Below are positions 6,361 to 7,029 of a DNA stretch of 7,029 nt, one piece after another (the stretch's first letter is position 1; the number at the start of each line of letters is the position of its first letter). The notes under the pieces are model-generated. The model saw only the letters and a list, made by a program, of their open reading frames with translations. It made no database searches and was not told the DNA's origin. This DNA comes from Planctomycetota bacterium (lineage in GTDB: Bacteria; Planctomycetota; Planctomycetia; Pirellulales; UBA1268): contig JAQBZA010000176.1 of NCBI GenBank assembly GCA_027622795.1, positions 1-7,029 on the forward strand. The letters are read 5' to 3'. A program made the translations under genes and the position numbers.

Positions 6361-7029
6361 TCGCAGCAGCGTTCCGTGACATCCTCTGTGTAGTTGGCAC
6401 TGTCGCCGGCGCGCTGCTGGGACATGTGATGGTCGCTGCTGATGGGGGTGGCGAGCGTCCTTCGCTCGTGGCTCGCGAGCAGCAACTGCTGGAGCAGTTC
6501 CGGGATCTTGAGCGGTCGTTCCTCCGGTTGGCCGATCTGCTTGCGGGGAGTGACCCGCGGCGGGCAACGCTTTTGCGGAGTGTGTTTGCCCAGGCCCGGG
6601 ATGCGGAGGTGGGAGACCGCCTCAACACGATCGTGTCGTTGTTGGAGAAGAACCAGCTCCTCAAGGCAGGGAGCGGCCAAGCTGATGCCATTGATCGAAT
6701 GAAGGAACTCTTGGCGTTCCTCGAATCTGGTGACGCTGAAAGAAGCCTGGCGAGCACGAAAGAGGAAGTACGGGAGTTTATTGCCCGCGTCTCGAAACTG
6801 ATTGCCAAGCAGCGCGGTCTGGAGGGGACGACGGAATTTGGGAGTGACGACGAAGGACAGTTGGCAGCCAAGCAAGTGACGCTCGCCGAAGAAACCCGTG
6901 ATTTGGCGGGGGACATCGGTGGTTTCGCCAAACGATTTGATCCATCAGAACCGGGTGAGAGCAAGTCGGGAGAGGGCCAGGAAGGGCAGGGCCAGGAAGG
7001 GCAGGGCCAGGAAGGGCAGGGCCAGGAAG
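6357..7029 (+). CDS. Exported helical protein with Gly/Gln/Glu repeats (3' partial)
   Basis: The frame opens at ATG 6357, overlapping the previous stop as ATGA, and runs 224 codons off the window end without a stop. The N-terminus looks like a signal peptide: Arg7, a hydrophobic core (ILCVVGTVAGALL) and a likely cleavage after Ala27 or Ala28 (VMVAADG). There is no lipobox around Cys11. Residues about 36-195 are charged and helical, probably coiled coil, with motifs such as EQQLLEQFRDLERSFLRL, KQRGLEGTTEFG and AKQVTLAEETRDLAGDI. The last two echo the Gln-x-x-Leu…Thr pattern of the tail of DUF4175-type proteins. From about residue 200 the sequence becomes Gly, Gln, Glu and Ser rich and enters a five-residue repeat. 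I do not recognise a named family. The inference is a periplasmic partner of the preceding membrane protein, perhaps its split-off C-terminal part. Antisense frames over this gene have arginine- and serine-rich shadow composition. Confidence 0.8.
   Translation, partial: MIAAAFRDILCVVGTVAGALLGHVMVAADGGGERPSLVAREQQLLEQFRDLERSFLRLADLLAGSDPRRATLLRSVFAQARDAEVGDRLNTIVSLLEKNQLLKAGSGQADAIDRMKELLAFLESGDAERSLASTKEEVREFIARVSKLIAKQRGLEGTTEFGSDDEGQLAAKQVTLAEETRDLAGDIGGFAKRFDPSEPGESKSGEGQEGQGQEGQGQEGQGQE
6975..7029 (+). repeat. 15-bp tandem repeat (Gly-Gln-Glu-Gly-Gln), cut by window end
   Basis: Three exact copies of GGCCAGGAAGGGCAG (6975-6989, 6990-7004, 7005-7019) and ten bases of a fourth are visible, with no mismatches. 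Each unit is five codons, so copy-number change keeps the reading frame. Identity at synonymous positions suggests recent expansion by slippage or recombination rather than old protein-level conservation. The full array length cannot be seen because the window ends inside it. Confidence 0.95.

Noticed and set aside
6183..6964. Two overlapping antisense frames of 230 and 238 residues
   Set aside because: They overlap each other in different frames, have shadow composition, and lie opposite a gene with a signal peptide, ribosome binding site and ATGA-coupled start.
6975..7029. CRISPR array or regulatory iterons
   Set aside because: The units are directly adjacent with no spacers, are 15 bp long, and are in frame with the gene, so this is a coding minisatellite.

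Overview
The window is about 7 kb of dense, one-directional bacterial coding sequence, roughly 60% G+C by eye. Four consecutive plus-strand genes lie head to tail, with overlapping or almost overlapping ends, and no rRNA, tRNA, CRISPR array, insertion sequence or clear terminator was found. The protein architectures most resemble the MoxR / DUF58 / VWA-type membrane gene clusters of Planctomycetota, perhaps Pirellulales-like. They combine BatA/VWA proteins with CARDB-like and glutamine-amidotransferase-like domains, followed by a DUF4175-like membrane protein and a secreted Gln/Gly-rich protein. The taxonomic call is inference from recalled family resemblance.

Layout: (1) 2-1576 is the 3' part of a BatA/VWA-type membrane protein, whose start and most of whose VWA domain lie upstream. 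(2) 1653-4154 is a complete VWA protein with an intact MIDAS metal site, an Ig-like domain, a GATase-like domain, a second Ig-like domain and a C-terminal membrane helix. (3) 4174-6360 is a three-helix, DUF4175-like membrane protein with a large beta-rich extracytoplasmic part and a helical tail. (4) 6357 to the window end is an exported helical protein that runs into a perfect 15-bp tandem repeat encoding Gly-Gln-Glu-Gly-Gln, cut by the window edge. The genes probably form one transcript making a cell-envelope complex, possibly worked on by a MoxR-type AAA+ ATPase encoded outside the window. That role is inferred from the family; no biochemical function can be read from the sequence.

The oddest spot is the junction of genes 1 and 2 (1563-1655). 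A good ribosome binding site and an ATGA stop/start overlap open a 26-codon frame, which closes in a TGATG overlap exactly on the ATG of gene 2. It is either a coupling leader peptide or the true N-terminus of gene 2 knocked out of frame by one base. One added base would give gene 2 a much better signal peptide. The window holds a conserved but poorly characterised type of gene cluster; I saw nothing that convincingly shows a wholly new system.
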